Of a stretch of 53,510 bases of DNA, positions 9,624-19,881 are shown piece after piece. The translations under genes and the position numbers were made by a program. This DNA comes from Thiobacillus denitrificans. Its GTDB lineage: Bacteria > Pseudomonadota > Gammaproteobacteria > Burkholderiales > Thiobacillaceae. The DNA is taken from contig DYFW01000002.1 in assembly GCA_020725005.1 (NCBI GenBank), positions 12,914 through 66,423 on the forward strand, read 5' to 3'. Under the pieces are notes generated by a model. It did no database searches and was not told where the DNA came from. It saw only the letters and a list, made by a program, of their open reading frames with translations. The number at the start of each line of letters is the position of its first letter. Position 1 is the first letter of the stretch.

Positions 9624-9654
9624 TCGCCCGGCGCCCCGGCGCGGGACCGAGACT

Positions 9655-9663
9655 TGCTAGAAT
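9655..9663 (+). promoter_or_regulatory. Extended -10 promoter element ahead of mlaF
   Basis: TGC-TAGAAT lies about 31 bases before the GTG at 9695. Transcription starting some seven bases downstream would exclude an ATG at 9662 and leave a leader of about 25 bases before the GTG. This is the main reason for the mlaF start chosen here. The same nine bases precede the TPR gene at 7684-7692. Confidence 0.5.
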
Positions 9664-9694
9664 GACGGCTTCCAATAACGACAGGTTCGATTCC

Positions 9695-10507
9695 GTGCAA
9701 GACGACGCACTGGTCGAAATCAGGGATGTGGTCTTTGGCTACGGCGCCCGGCCGGTTTTGCAGGGCATCAACCTGACCGCGCGGCGCGGCCAGGTCGTCG
9801 CCATCATGGGCAGCAGCGGTTGCGGCAAGACGACGCTCCTGCGCCTGATCGGCGGCCAGGTGCGCGCCACCCAGGGCACGGTGCGCGTGGCGGGCGAATC
9901 GCTCGGCGAGCTCGACGCCGAGGGACTTTACCGGCTGCGCCGCAGGATGGGCATGCTGTTCCAGTTCGGCGCGCTGTTCACCGACATCACGGTGTTCGAC
10001 AACGTCGCCTACCCGCTGCGCGAGCATACCGACCTGGCGGAAGAAACCATCCGCGACCTGGTGCTGATGAAGCTCAACGCGGTGGGCCTTACCGGCGCGG
10101 CCGACCTGATGCCGTCCGCGCTGTCCGGCGGCATGGCGCGGCGGGTGGCGCTGGCGCGCGCGATCGCGCTCGACCCCATGCTGGTGATGTACGACGAGCC
10201 GTTTGCCGGCCTCGACCCGATCTCGCTGGGGGTGACCGGCAACCTGATCCGGCGCCTGACCGACACGCTGGGCCTGACCTCGCTGGTGGTGACCCATGAC
10301 GTCCAGGAATCGCTGAAGATCGTCGATTATGTGTATTTCGTGTCGGCGGGCGTGATCGTCGCCGAGGGCACCGCGGCCGAGATCCTCGCCTCCGACCTGC
10401 CCTACGTGCACCAGTTCGTGCACGGCGAGGCCGACGGCCCGGTGCCTTTCCACTACCAGGCGCCAGCCTACGCCGAGGATCTTGGACTGAGGAGCAGCCG
10501 TGCTTAG
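9695..10507 (+). CDS. mlaF: Mla phospholipid transport system ATP-binding protein
   Basis: The ATPase of the MlaFEDB complex, which moves phospholipids between the inner and outer membrane. Walker A (GSSGCGKT, residues 39-46), the ABC signature (LSGGMARR, from 143) and Walker B ([12 protein letters not shown], from 163) are all intact, and the protein ends with the MlaF-typical [10 protein letters not shown]. The start at 9695 gives 270 residues, the usual MlaF size; an in-frame ATG at 9662 would give 281 but overlaps the -10 box. Its end overlaps mlaE by eight bases. Confidence 0.93.
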   Translation: MQDDALVEIRDVVFGYGARPVLQGINLTARRGQVVAIMGSSGCGKTTLLRLIGGQVRATQGTVRVAGESLGELDAEGLYRLRRRMGMLFQFGALFTDITVFDNVAYPLREHTDLAEETIRDLVLMKLNAVGLTGAADLMPSALSGGMARRVALARAIALDPMLVMYDEPFAGLDPISLGVTGNLIRRLTDTLGLTSLVVTHDVQESLKIVDYVYFVSAGVIVAEGTAAEILASDLPYVHQFVHGEADGPVPFHYQAPAYAEDLGLRSSRA

Positions 10508-11285
10508 ACGGGCGATCGAAAATCTGGGCAGCCGCACCATCGACGGGGTCTGGCGCATCGGTTTCGCCGCGCGCTTCTTCGTCGCGGTGCTGCTGCATTC
10601 CGGCACGGCGTTCCGGCGCTTCGGCCTCACCATCCGCGAGATGTATTTCAGCGGCGTGCTGTCGCTCATCATCATCCTGGTGTCCGGCCTCTTCGTCGGC
10701 ATGGTGCTCGGCCTGCAGGGCTACGAGACCCTGCAGACCTACGGCTCGGAAGAGGCGCTCGGCATCCTGGTGGCGCTCTCGCTGGTGCGCGAGCTGGGCC
10801 CGGTGGTCGCGGCGCTGCTCTTCGCCAGCCGCGCCGGCAGCGCGATCACCGCCGAGATCGGCCTGATGAAGGCGACCGAGCAGCTGACCGCGATGGAAAT
10901 GATGGCGGTCAACCCGATCGCCCGCGTGATCGCGCCGCGCTTCTGGGCCGGCGTGATCTCGATGCCGTTCTTGGCCGCGCTGTTCTCGGCGATGGGCATC
11001 TTCGGCGGCTATCTGGTCGGGGTGCAGCTGATCGGCGTCGACGAGGGCGCGTTCTGGTCGCAGATGCAGAGCGCGGTCGATTTCGAGGAGGACATCCTCA
11101 ACGGCATCATCAAGAGCGTCGTGTTCGGCGTCGCCATCACCGCGATCGCCCTGTTCGAAGGCTATGACGCGCCGCCCACCGCCGAGGGCGTCTCGGGCGC
11201 CACCACCCGCACCGTGGTGACCTCGAGCCTCGCCGTGCTGGCGCTGGACTTCGTGCTGACCGCATTCATGTTCCGGGGAGTCTGA
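10500..11285 (+). CDS. mlaE: Mla phospholipid transport system permease
   Basis: A 261-residue integral membrane permease of the MlaE/YrbE family, with about five hydrophobic segments and the family signatures [21 protein letters not shown] and [19 protein letters not shown]. It forms the membrane core of the MlaFEDB complex. The start is a GTG inside the end of mlaF, with AGGAG five bases upstream. mlaD follows after five bases. Confidence 0.95.
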   Translation: MLRRAIENLGSRTIDGVWRIGFAARFFVAVLLHSGTAFRRFGLTIREMYFSGVLSLIIILVSGLFVGMVLGLQGYETLQTYGSEEALGILVALSLVRELGPVVAALLFASRAGSAITAEIGLMKATEQLTAMEMMAVNPIARVIAPRFWAGVISMPFLAALFSAMGIFGGYLVGVQLIGVDEGAFWSQMQSAVDFEEDILNGIIKSVVFGVAITAIALFEGYDAPPTAEGVSGATTRTVVTSSLAVLALDFVLTAFMFRGV

Positions 11286-11290
11286 ACAAA

Positions 11291-11758
11291 ATGAGCAAGA
11301 CCGTACTCGACCTGTGGGTCGGCCTCTTCGTCATCGCAGGGATAGCCGCGCTGTTGTTCCTTGCCCTCAAGGTCGGCAGCATGACGGCCGTCAATGTCGG
11401 CAACAGCTATGAGGTCGTCGCCCGTTTCGATAACATCGGGGGCTTGAAGCCGCGGGCGCCGGTGAAGAGTGCCGGGGTGGTGGTGGGTCGGGTGGCGAGC
11501 ATCCAGTTCGACAACGAAACCTACGAGGCAGCCGTGACCCTGCGCATCGACAAGCGCTACCAGTTTCCCAAGGACACCTCCGCCGCCATCATGACCTCGG
11601 GCCTTCTGGGCGAGCAGTACATCGGCCTCGAGGCCGGCGGCGACGACAAGATGCTGAAGGACCGGGACCGGATCTTCCTCACCCAGTCGGCCGTGGTGCT
11701 GGAGAATCTGATCGGACACCTGATTTATGGCAAGGCTCAGGAAGGAGCACCCCAATGA
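11291..11758 (+). CDS. mlaD: MCE-domain lipid-binding protein MlaD
   Basis: A 155-residue protein with a single N-terminal membrane anchor (about residues 8-28) and one MCE domain (about 40-118, FDNIGGLKPRAPVKSAGVVVG). MlaD forms a hexameric ring on the periplasmic side that takes lipid from, or hands it to, MlaC. Length fits the single-MCE MlaD type. The stop overlaps the following TolC-family gene (ATGA). Confidence 0.95.
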   Translation: MSKTVLDLWVGLFVIAGIAALLFLALKVGSMTAVNVGNSYEVVARFDNIGGLKPRAPVKSAGVVVGRVASIQFDNETYEAAVTLRIDKRYQFPKDTSAAIMTSGLLGEQYIGLEAGGDDKMLKDRDRIFLTQSAVVLENLIGHLIYGKAQEGAPQ

Positions 11759-13140
11759 CCCTCAAACCGCTTACGCACGCATTCCTGGCAGCCGGGCTGC
11801 TGCTGACGACGGTCCTGCCGGTGCAGGCCGAAACGATCAACCTCCAGCAGGCGGTGCAAATGAGCCTCGCCGCCGACCCGCGCATCAAGGAGCGCGAGCA
11901 GGTCGTCGAGGCCGCGCGCGGCCTGGTGCAGGAAGTGCAGGGCAACGCCGGCTGGCGCGTCAGCGCCAACGCCTTCATCGGGCTCGCGCCGCAGACCGAA
12001 GGGGGATTTTTCCGGAATCAAGGCGGGGACAACAATACCTGCGTTGCGCCCCCCTGTTCGCTGAACAATACCGGAGATAAGTGGAACGGTGTTTCTGACT
12101 GGACCCATCTCGATTTTGCACTGATTAAGCCGCTCTACACCTTCGGCAAGGTCGAGCGCTACACCGAGGCCGCGCAGGGCAACGTCGGCGTGAAACAGGG
12201 CGAGCTCAGGCAGACCCGCGGCGACATCGTCTACGACACCAAGCGCGCGTACTACGGCTTCCTCACCGCGCGCGACATCCGCGTCTTCCTCGAGGACGTG
12301 CAGGAGCGCCTCAATTCGACGCTCGCCCGCGTCGAGCGCAACCTCAAGAACGAAACCGGCGAATCGAAGCAGTCCGATCTCTACGCATTGCAGACCGCGC
12401 GCGGCCTCGTGGCCAAGTATGTGCACCAGGCGCGCGCGGTCGAGCAGGTCAGTCTCGACGGCCTCAAGGTGCTGACCGGCGCCGGCCTCAAGGCCGATCT
12501 TTCGGTGGCCGACAGCCGCATCGAGCCGGTGCCCTTCCCGCAGATCGAGCTGTCCGACCTGCAGGCGCGCGCGCTGCAGGACCGCCCCGAGATGGAGCAG
12601 CTGGAAGCCGGCCTGCGCGCCCGCCGCGCCCTGGTCGCCGCCAAGAAGGCCGACCGCATGCCCGACGTCTACGCCGGCGTGGTCGGCCAGTTCAACTACG
12701 CCTCGCAGCGCGAGCGTCTCGACAACCCCTATCTCTACGACCCCTTCAACGGCGGCGGCCTCACGCCGGTCGTCGGCGTCAAGTGGGACACCGTGTTCGG
12801 CGCGGCGAACGCGCGCGTCAACCAGGCGCAGGCCGAGCTCGAGGCGATCAACCACAAGAAGGCGTTCGCGCTCGCCGGCATTCCGTTCGAGGTGGGCGAG
12901 GCCTACACCAACGCCCAGGCCAACCTGCGCGCGCAGCAGGACCTGGCCGAGGGTGCCGCCGCGGCGCGGCGCTGGATGGTGGCGTCGCTGGCCGATTTTT
13001 CCGCCGGCCTGGAAAGCGCCGACCGCGTGGTCGATGCGCTGAAAAACTACGTGCTGGCGCAGACCGAATACCTGCGCACGGTCAACGACTACAACATGAA
13101 CGTGGCGCAACTGGCGCGCCTGACCGGTGAACTCAAGTAA
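11755..13140 (+). CDS. TolC-family outer membrane protein within the mla operon
   Basis: A 461-residue protein with a signal peptide (cleavage near residue 25, PVQA) followed by the outer-membrane efflux architecture: two halves of long amphipathic helices with Ala/Gln-rich repeats (NLQQAVQMSLAADPRIKERE, LSDLQARALQDRPEMEQLEA). TolC proteins form outer-membrane channels with a periplasmic helical barrel. It overlaps mlaD by four bases and precedes mlaC, so it is an integral part of this operon; no mlaA is seen in the window. Bases 12001-12130 use AT-richer codons and encode a Cys-containing insert, which looks like a recombined patch. Confidence 0.85.
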   Translation: MTLKPLTHAFLAAGLLLTTVLPVQAETINLQQAVQMSLAADPRIKEREQVVEAARGLVQEVQGNAGWRVSANAFIGLAPQTEGGFFRNQGGDNNTCVAPPCSLNNTGDKWNGVSDWTHLDFALIKPLYTFGKVERYTEAAQGNVGVKQGELRQTRGDIVYDTKRAYYGFLTARDIRVFLEDVQERLNSTLARVERNLKNETGESKQSDLYALQTARGLVAKYVHQARAVEQVSLDGLKVLTGAGLKADLSVADSRIEPVPFPQIELSDLQARALQDRPEMEQLEAGLRARRALVAAKKADRMPDVYAGVVGQFNYASQRERLDNPYLYDPFNGGGLTPVVGVKWDTVFGAANARVNQAQAELEAINHKKAFALAGIPFEVGEAYTNAQANLRAQQDLAEGAAAARRWMVASLADFSAGLESADRVVDALKNYVLAQTEYLRTVNDYNMNVAQLARLTGELK

Positions 13141-13185
13141 GGCGGCCGCGTCTACCCTGAGCCCCCACGACACACGGATACCGAA

Positions 13186-13824
13186 ATGAACATCCTATTG
13201 CGTACCTTCGCCCTGCTGCTCGCGCTGGCCGGCGCGCCGCAGGCCGGCGCCGGCAACGACATCCCGCCCGACGTGCTGGCGCGCACCACGACGCAGGAAG
13301 TGCTGGAGATCCTGAAAAAGGACAAGGCGCTGCAGAACGGCAATACCGCCAAACTGTACCAGCTGGTCGAAGCCAAGATCCTGCCCAACTTCGACTTCAA
13401 CCGCATGACCCAGCTCGCGCTCGGCCGTTACTGGCCGCGCGCGACGCCGCAGCAGAAGCAGGCGCTGGTGACCGAATTCCGCAACCTCCTGGTGCGCACC
13501 TATTCGAGCTCGCTCACCGCATTCACCAACCAGACCGTCGACTTCAAGCCGCTGGTCGCCCCGCCCGGCGCGACCGAGGTGACCGTGCGCACCGAAATCC
13601 GCCAGCCGGGCGGCCAGCCGATCCCGATCGACTACGCCATGTACAAGACCGATTTCGGCTGGAAGGTCTACGACGTGACGATCGATGGCGTGAGCCTGGT
13701 CACCAACTACCGCGCGTCCTTCGCCAACACCATCCGCCAGAGCGGCATCGACGGCCTGATCCAGACGCTCGCCGCGCAGTCGGCCCGCGCCGGCTCGGCC
13801 CCGACGCCGCGCCCCGGCTCGTGA
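13186..13824 (+). CDS. mlaC: Periplasmic phospholipid-binding protein MlaC
   Basis: A 212-residue secreted protein (signal peptide LLLALAGAPQAGA) of the Ttg2/MlaC family, with the typical ILPNFDFNRMTQLALGRYWP and YAMYKTDFGWKVYDVTIDGVSLV segments. MlaC shuttles phospholipids across the periplasm between MlaD and the outer membrane component. It follows the TolC-family gene after 45 bases, and its stop overlaps the mlaB start. Confidence 0.95.
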   Translation: MNILLRTFALLLALAGAPQAGAGNDIPPDVLARTTTQEVLEILKKDKALQNGNTAKLYQLVEAKILPNFDFNRMTQLALGRYWPRATPQQKQALVTEFRNLLVRTYSSSLTAFTNQTVDFKPLVAPPGATEVTVRTEIRQPGGQPIPIDYAMYKTDFGWKVYDVTIDGVSLVTNYRASFANTIRQSGIDGLIQTLAAQSARAGSAPTPRPGS

Positions 13825-14095
13825 TCGCCTGCGAAGGCACGCGCTGCCGCATCGGCGGCGCGGTCACCGTCGACACTGCGGGCGCGCTGTTGCGCGAGCT
13901 TCTGCCGCAGATCGACCGTGGCGTCGACAGCCTCGATTTCAGCGGCGTGGACCAGGCCGATTCGGCCGCGCTGGCGCTGATCTTCAGCGCATTGCGCCGT
14001 GCCCGCCAGGCCGGGCGCACGCTCACCTGCAGCGGCCTGCCCGCGAGCTTCACCACGCTGGCCGAGCTCTACGGCGTGTCCGACCTCCTGCCTGC

Positions 14096-14099
<4 letters not shown>
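13821..14099 (+). CDS. mlaB: STAS-domain protein MlaB
   Basis: A 92-residue cytoplasmic STAS domain with the family pattern LDFSGVDQADSAALALIFSA. MlaB binds MlaF and stabilises the transporter. The start is a GTG that overlaps the mlaC stop (GTGA), and the stop overlaps the next gene (ATGA), so it is tightly coupled on both sides. Length is typical. Confidence 0.9.
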
Positions 14100-14997
<898 letters not shown>

Positions 14998-15001
<4 letters not shown>

Positions 15002-15753
15002 GCGGGTTCCCGGCGCTGTTTTACAAGGAAATGCTCCGCTTCTGGAAAGTGGTGGTGCAGACCGTGGTCGCCCCGGTGGTCACCGCGCTTCTCTACCTGC
15101 TGATCTTCTCGCACGTGCTCGAGGAGCACGTCGAGGTCTTTCCCGGGGTGTCGTACACGGCCTTCCTGGTGCCGGGACTGGTGATGATGAGCATGCTGCA
15201 GAACGCCTTCTCCAACAGCTCGTCGAGCCTCATCCAGTCTAAGATGCAGGGCAACATCGTGTTCGTGCTGCTGCCGCCCCTGTCCTACCTGGAATTCTTC
15301 CTCGCCTACCTTGGCGCGGCGGTGATCCGCGGCCTGGTCGTGGGGCTCGGCGTATGGGCGGTGACGCTCTGGTTCGCCCCGCCGCAGATGCCGCATCCGG
15401 GCTGGCTGCTGGCGTTCTCCCTGCTGTCCTGCGGCATCCTCGGGGCGGTCGGCATCATCGCCGGGATCTGGGCCGAGAAATACGACCAGCTGGCGGCGTT
15501 CCAGAATTTCCTCATCCTGCCGCTCACCTTCCTCTCCGGGGTGTTCTACTCGATCCACTCGCTGCCGCCGTTCTGGCAGGCGGTGTCGCATTTCAACCCC
15601 GTTTTCTACCTGATCGACGGCTTCCGCTACGCCTTCGTCGGCCAGTCCGACGCCGATCCCTGGCTCGGCCTGCTGGTCGGCGGGGCCTGCTTTGTGGCAA
15701 TATCCGCGTTTACTCTGGCGCTGCTGAAAAGCGGCTACAAACTCAGACATTAG
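14998..15753 (+). CDS. ABC-2 type exporter permease (YadH-like)
   Basis: A 251-residue membrane protein with about six hydrophobic segments and the ABC-2 signature FLILPLTFLSGVFYSIHSLP near residue 170. It forms the membrane part of the exporter whose ATPase is coded directly upstream (ATGA overlap). It is the last gene of the nine-gene run that starts at mlaF; a palindromic repeat follows and could act as the end of the transcript. Confidence 0.9.
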
Positions 15754-15762
15754 AGAGCGCAT

Positions 15763-15915
15763 CTAACGATCATGGTGGTTAGCACCACCCCTGAAGATGA
15801 AAAAACGCGCTTGTCGTAGGTCGGCAACACCTTGCCGACATCCCGGCCGGGCGATCACGTCGGCAAAGTGTTGCCGACCTACGGTCCCTGCCTGCTTGTG
15901 TGTTTTTCACGCTAA
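15763..15915. repeat. 153-bp palindromic dispersed repeat, copy 1
   Basis: This segment recurs at 32317-32469 in the same orientation with five substitutions in 153 bases and no gaps. It holds a GGTGGT/ACCACC hairpin at the left, then a large inverted repeat whose arms CGTAGGTCGGCAACAC and GTGTTGCCGACCTACG are perfect here. Each arm itself folds (GTCGGCAA-N4-TTGCCGAC). It has no coding capacity, so it resembles a REP/MITE-type element. It lies between the ABC exporter and ibaG. Confidence 0.9.
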
Positions 15916-15918
15916 CAT

Positions 15919-15987
15919 TCGTCACACCGGCGAAAGCCGGTGTCCAGTTCCATAAAAACGCTGGATTCCGGCTTCCGCCGGAATGAC
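15919..15987. repeat. Inverted pair of REP-like hairpins
   Basis: Two hairpins face each other: CACCGGC-GAAA-GCCGGTG (within 15919-15945) and ATTCCGGC-TTCC-GCCGGAAT (within 15961-15987). The outer and inner borders match in inverted orientation (GTCA..CCAG against CTGG..TGAC). A single relative of the second hairpin lies at 32591-32617, again just downstream of the 153-bp repeat. The form is like a bacterial interspersed mosaic element. Confidence 0.8.
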
Positions 15988-16018
15988 AAAATGTTAATTT
16001 TAAAAGTTGCTGGATTGA

Positions 16019-17539
<1,521 letters not shown>

Positions 17540-17548
17540 GACACGACC

Positions 17549-17650
17549 ATGCAATATCCCGGCATCACGCTGGCGCTCTCCAAGGCTTGTATCCTGGACA
17601 TGGACCTGCCACTGGGTTGGGCAATGCGAGGCATCGATCAATGCGTTTGA
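17549..17650 (+). pseudogene. Remnant of a hisG 5' end
   Basis: Nine bases after the murA stop a frame opens with [20 protein letters not shown] and ends 13 codons later. The intact hisG at 18453 begins [20 protein letters not shown]. By eye about two thirds of the first 66 bases match, with most differences at third codon positions or in the non-shared codons. So it is a diverged, not an exact, copy of the hisG start. The similarity fades just before the nucleotidyltransferase start at 17641, which overlaps the remnant's stop. It marks the left edge of the inserted toxin-antitoxin module. Confidence 0.8.
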
Positions 17651-17940
17651 GCGAGAATCAGGCCCGCGCCATTACGCGGATCGCGCATGAAATCGCGGGA
17701 AAACAGGCGCGGGTGCGGGTTTTTGGCTCGCGGCTGAACGACGATGCGCGAGGGGGCGATCTCGACCTCATGCTCGAATTGACCGAACCCGTGGACAATC
17801 CTGCGCTACTGGCCGCACGGTTTTCTGCCCGGGTCAGTCGTTTGATGCAGGGCCGCAGCGTGGACGTCCTGCTTGCCGGCCCCAACCTCATGCGCTTGCC
17901 TATCCATGACATCGCGTTCAAGGAAGGGAAGGTGTTATGA
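17641..17940 (+). CDS. MNT-domain nucleotidyltransferase (MntA-like antitoxin)
   Basis: A 99-residue minimal nucleotidyltransferase. Gly29-Ser30 followed after nine residues by Asp40-Leu-Asp42 forms the GSXnDXD catalytic motif, and Asp75 (SVDVLL) is the third acidic residue, so the fold looks active. In MntA/HepT systems this protein AMPylates the HEPN toxin and neutralises it. The gene overlaps the next one by four bases (ATGA), which is the standard arrangement. It starts within the end of the hisG remnant. Confidence 0.85.
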   Translation: MRLSENQARAITRIAHEIAGKQARVRVFGSRLNDDARGGDLDLMLELTEPVDNPALLAARFSARVSRLMQGRSVDVLLAGPNLMRLPIHDIAFKEGKVL

Positions 17941-18416
17941 CGATTGATCCAAAAACTGCACTGCGCCTACAGTTCCTGGCACGCGTCGTGCGGAAAGAGT
18001 GCCGGCACCTCGCAGGCACGGACCAGCGTCTTTTTGTCGACCCCTTCACACCGGAACGCGCCGCCCGACTTGAAACCGATGCGGACCTGGCCGAGCGGGT
18101 AGAAGCCTTCGTGGGGCGGTTCGGGCGCCTGCAGGACACCCTTGGCGACAAGCTGTTGCCTGTGCTGCTGGCCGCCCTGGGCGAAACGCCGGCCGCAGCC
18201 ATCGATAACCTGGACCGGGCCGAACGGCTGGGGCTGATCCCTTCGGCCGACGAATGGATGACCGTGCGCAAGCTCAGGAACCAGATGGTGCATGAATATG
18301 TGGAAGACATGGCGGTCCTCGCCAGTGCGTTGCAGACGGCCCACGCGTTCGTGCCGATGCGCATCGGCGCGGCGAACAAGCTGCTCGCGGAGATCGGGCG
18401 ACGCAACTGGGAGTGA
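17937..18416 (+). CDS. HepT-like HEPN ribonuclease toxin
   Basis: A 159-residue mostly helical protein with the HEPN RNase motif RX4HXY at Arg114, His119 and Tyr121 (RNQMVHEY). Such proteins cleave RNA as toxins and are held in check by the partner nucleotidyltransferase through AMPylation of the motif tyrosine. It is coupled to the upstream gene by ATGA. It ends 36 bases before hisG, with no terminator seen, so read-through into hisG is possible. Confidence 0.85.
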   Translation: MTIDPKTALRLQFLARVVRKECRHLAGTDQRLFVDPFTPERAARLETDADLAERVEAFVGRFGRLQDTLGDKLLPVLLAALGETPAAAIDNLDRAERLGLIPSADEWMTVRKLRNQMVHEYVEDMAVLASALQTAHAFVPMRIGAANKLLAEIGRRNWE

Positions 18417-18452
18417 ACAGCCGATGAACCCTGGCATCCGATACAAACCGAT

Positions 18453-19115
18453 ATGACCTACACCGGAATCACGCTTGCCCTGTCCAAGGGCCGCATCTTC
18501 GACGAAACCCTGCCGCTGCTGGCGGCCGCCGGCATCACGCCAAGCGAAAACCCCGAATCCTCGCGCAAGCTCATCATCGGCACCAACCGTCCCGACGTGC
18601 GCCTCATCATCGTGCGCGCGAGCGACGTGCCCACCTACGTGCAATACGGCGCGGCGGATCTGGGCATCGCCGGCAAGGACGTGCTGAATGAACACGGCGG
18701 CCGCGGCCTCTACCAGCCGCTCGACCTCAGGATCGCCCAATGCCGCATGATGGTCGCCGTGCGCGAAGGCTACGACTACGAAGGTACCGTCAGGCAGGGC
18801 GCGCGCATCCGCGTCGCCACCAAATACGTCAACGCTGCGCGTGAACACTTCGCCGGCAAAGGCGTGCACATCGACCTCATCAAGCTCTACGGCTCGATGG
18901 AACTCGCCCCGCTGGTCGGCCTGTCTGACGTCATCGTCGATCTGGTTTCCACCGGCGGCACCCTCAAGGCCAACGGGCTGGTCGCGGTGGAACACATCAG
19001 CGACATCAGTTCGCGGCTGGTGGTGAACCAGGCGGCGCTCAAACTCAAGCGTGGGTTGATCCAGCCGGTGATTGATGGTTTTGCGGGGGCGGTCGCCGCA
19101 CGCATGGCAGCCTGA
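18453..19115 (+). CDS. hisG: ATP phosphoribosyltransferase, short form
   Basis: The first enzyme of histidine synthesis joins ATP and PRPP. At 220 residues it is the short HisG form, which lacks the regulatory domain and needs HisZ as partner. Typical segments: [29 protein letters not shown], and the PRPP loop [14 protein letters not shown]. It normally leads hisD and the rest of the his genes in this lineage, but here it stands alone: a toxin-antitoxin pair precedes it and an IS/polysaccharide region follows. Confidence 0.95.
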   Translation: MTYTGITLALSKGRIFDETLPLLAAAGITPSENPESSRKLIIGTNRPDVRLIIVRASDVPTYVQYGAADLGIAGKDVLNEHGGRGLYQPLDLRIAQCRMMVAVREGYDYEGTVRQGARIRVATKYVNAAREHFAGKGVHIDLIKLYGSMELAPLVGLSDVIVDLVSTGGTLKANGLVAVEHISDISSRLVVNQAALKLKRGLIQPVIDGFAGAVAARMAA

Positions 19116-19213
19116 TCATGTCGCCCTATTATTCAATTCGTCCACCTCGGCAGTCTGCCGTCCTTGGCGGATTCAGGAATGAAGTGCAATTTTGAGTAAC
19201 GCTGGTTGAGTGG

Positions 19214-19242
19214 GCGGGATGCGGTAGCATCCCCGCTTTTTT
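19214..19242 (+). terminator. Rho-independent terminator downstream of hisG
   Basis: GCGGGATGC (19214-19222) pairs with GCATCCCCGC (19227-19236), with one bulged base and a GGTA loop, and runs into six T residues. It would stop plus-strand transcripts from hisG. It may belong to the left end of the IS30 fragment, whose transposase starts 25 bases later. Confidence 0.65.
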
Positions 19243-19266
19243 GACCGGCCAGCCGAAATTGCAGAA

Positions 19267-19494
19267 ATGAGCTACACACACCTCAGCCGAGAAGAACGAT
19301 ATCAGATTTACGCCTTGAAGCAGGCAGGGCACAAGCAAAGCGAGATTGCCCACGTGCTGGAACGAAGCGCATCAACCATCAGCAGGGAGCTGGCCCGCAA
19401 TCATCGGGGGCAGCGCGGCTATCGACCGAAACAGGCGCACGGTATGGCGCAAGCGAGGCGTGCGATGAATGCGCGGACGATTGACGAGGCGACC
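19267..19494 (+). mobile_element. IS30-family transposase fragment (5' end)
   Basis: About 76 codons match the N-terminus of IS30-family transposases: MSYTHLSREERYQIYALKQ, a helix-turn-helix (QSEIAHVLERSASTISRELA) and RGYRPKQA. The DDE catalytic part and right end are missing. The element's left border probably lies in 19130-19266, but without the right end I could not confirm an inverted repeat. Confidence 0.8.
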
Positions 19495-19881
19495 GTGGCC
19501 ATTTGGGGCGCCGGCACTCCGCAGCGCGAGTTCATGCACTCGGATGACATGGCCGACGCCAACGTCTCTCTGATGAACCTGCCGGAGGAACGATTCGTCC
19601 CCACGCTGGGGCAAGACCGCGACAACGGCCTGCCTACCATCTTGGACATCGTAGTCGGCTGGGGTGTGTGCCTCAAGGAACTGGCTGAGACGGTAAGAAA
19701 CGTCGTCGACTATGCAGGCGAGATCGTGTTTGATTCAACCAAGCCAGACTGGACACCGAGGAAGCTACTCGATGTGAGCCGACTGCAAAGACTGAGCTGG
19801 AATATTGGCACCGGATTGAGAGGAGGGCTGGCTGCTGTTTATGCCGATTTTCTTCATCAGTTACATGAAGAATGCTACTGA
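19267..19881 (+). pseudogene. In-frame fusion of IS30 transposase start to GDP-L-fucose synthase 3' half
   Basis: One uninterrupted 204-codon frame joins the IS30 transposase N-terminus (to about codon 76) to the last ~128 residues of a GDP-L-fucose synthase. The latter shows IWGAGTPQREFMHSDDMADA, then LKELAETVRNVV, GEIVFDSTKPDWTPRKLLDV and the C-terminal AVYADFLHQL. The NADPH-binding half and the Ser-Tyr-Lys catalytic centre are lost, so it cannot make GDP-fucose. A deletion from within an inserted IS30 copy into fcl explains it. Its end overlaps the flippase start by 10 bases, as the parent gene probably did. Confidence 0.82.

Noticed and set aside
19130..19266. Defined left inverted repeat of the IS30 fragment
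   Set aside because: With the right end lost there is no partner to compare, so any border would be a guess.
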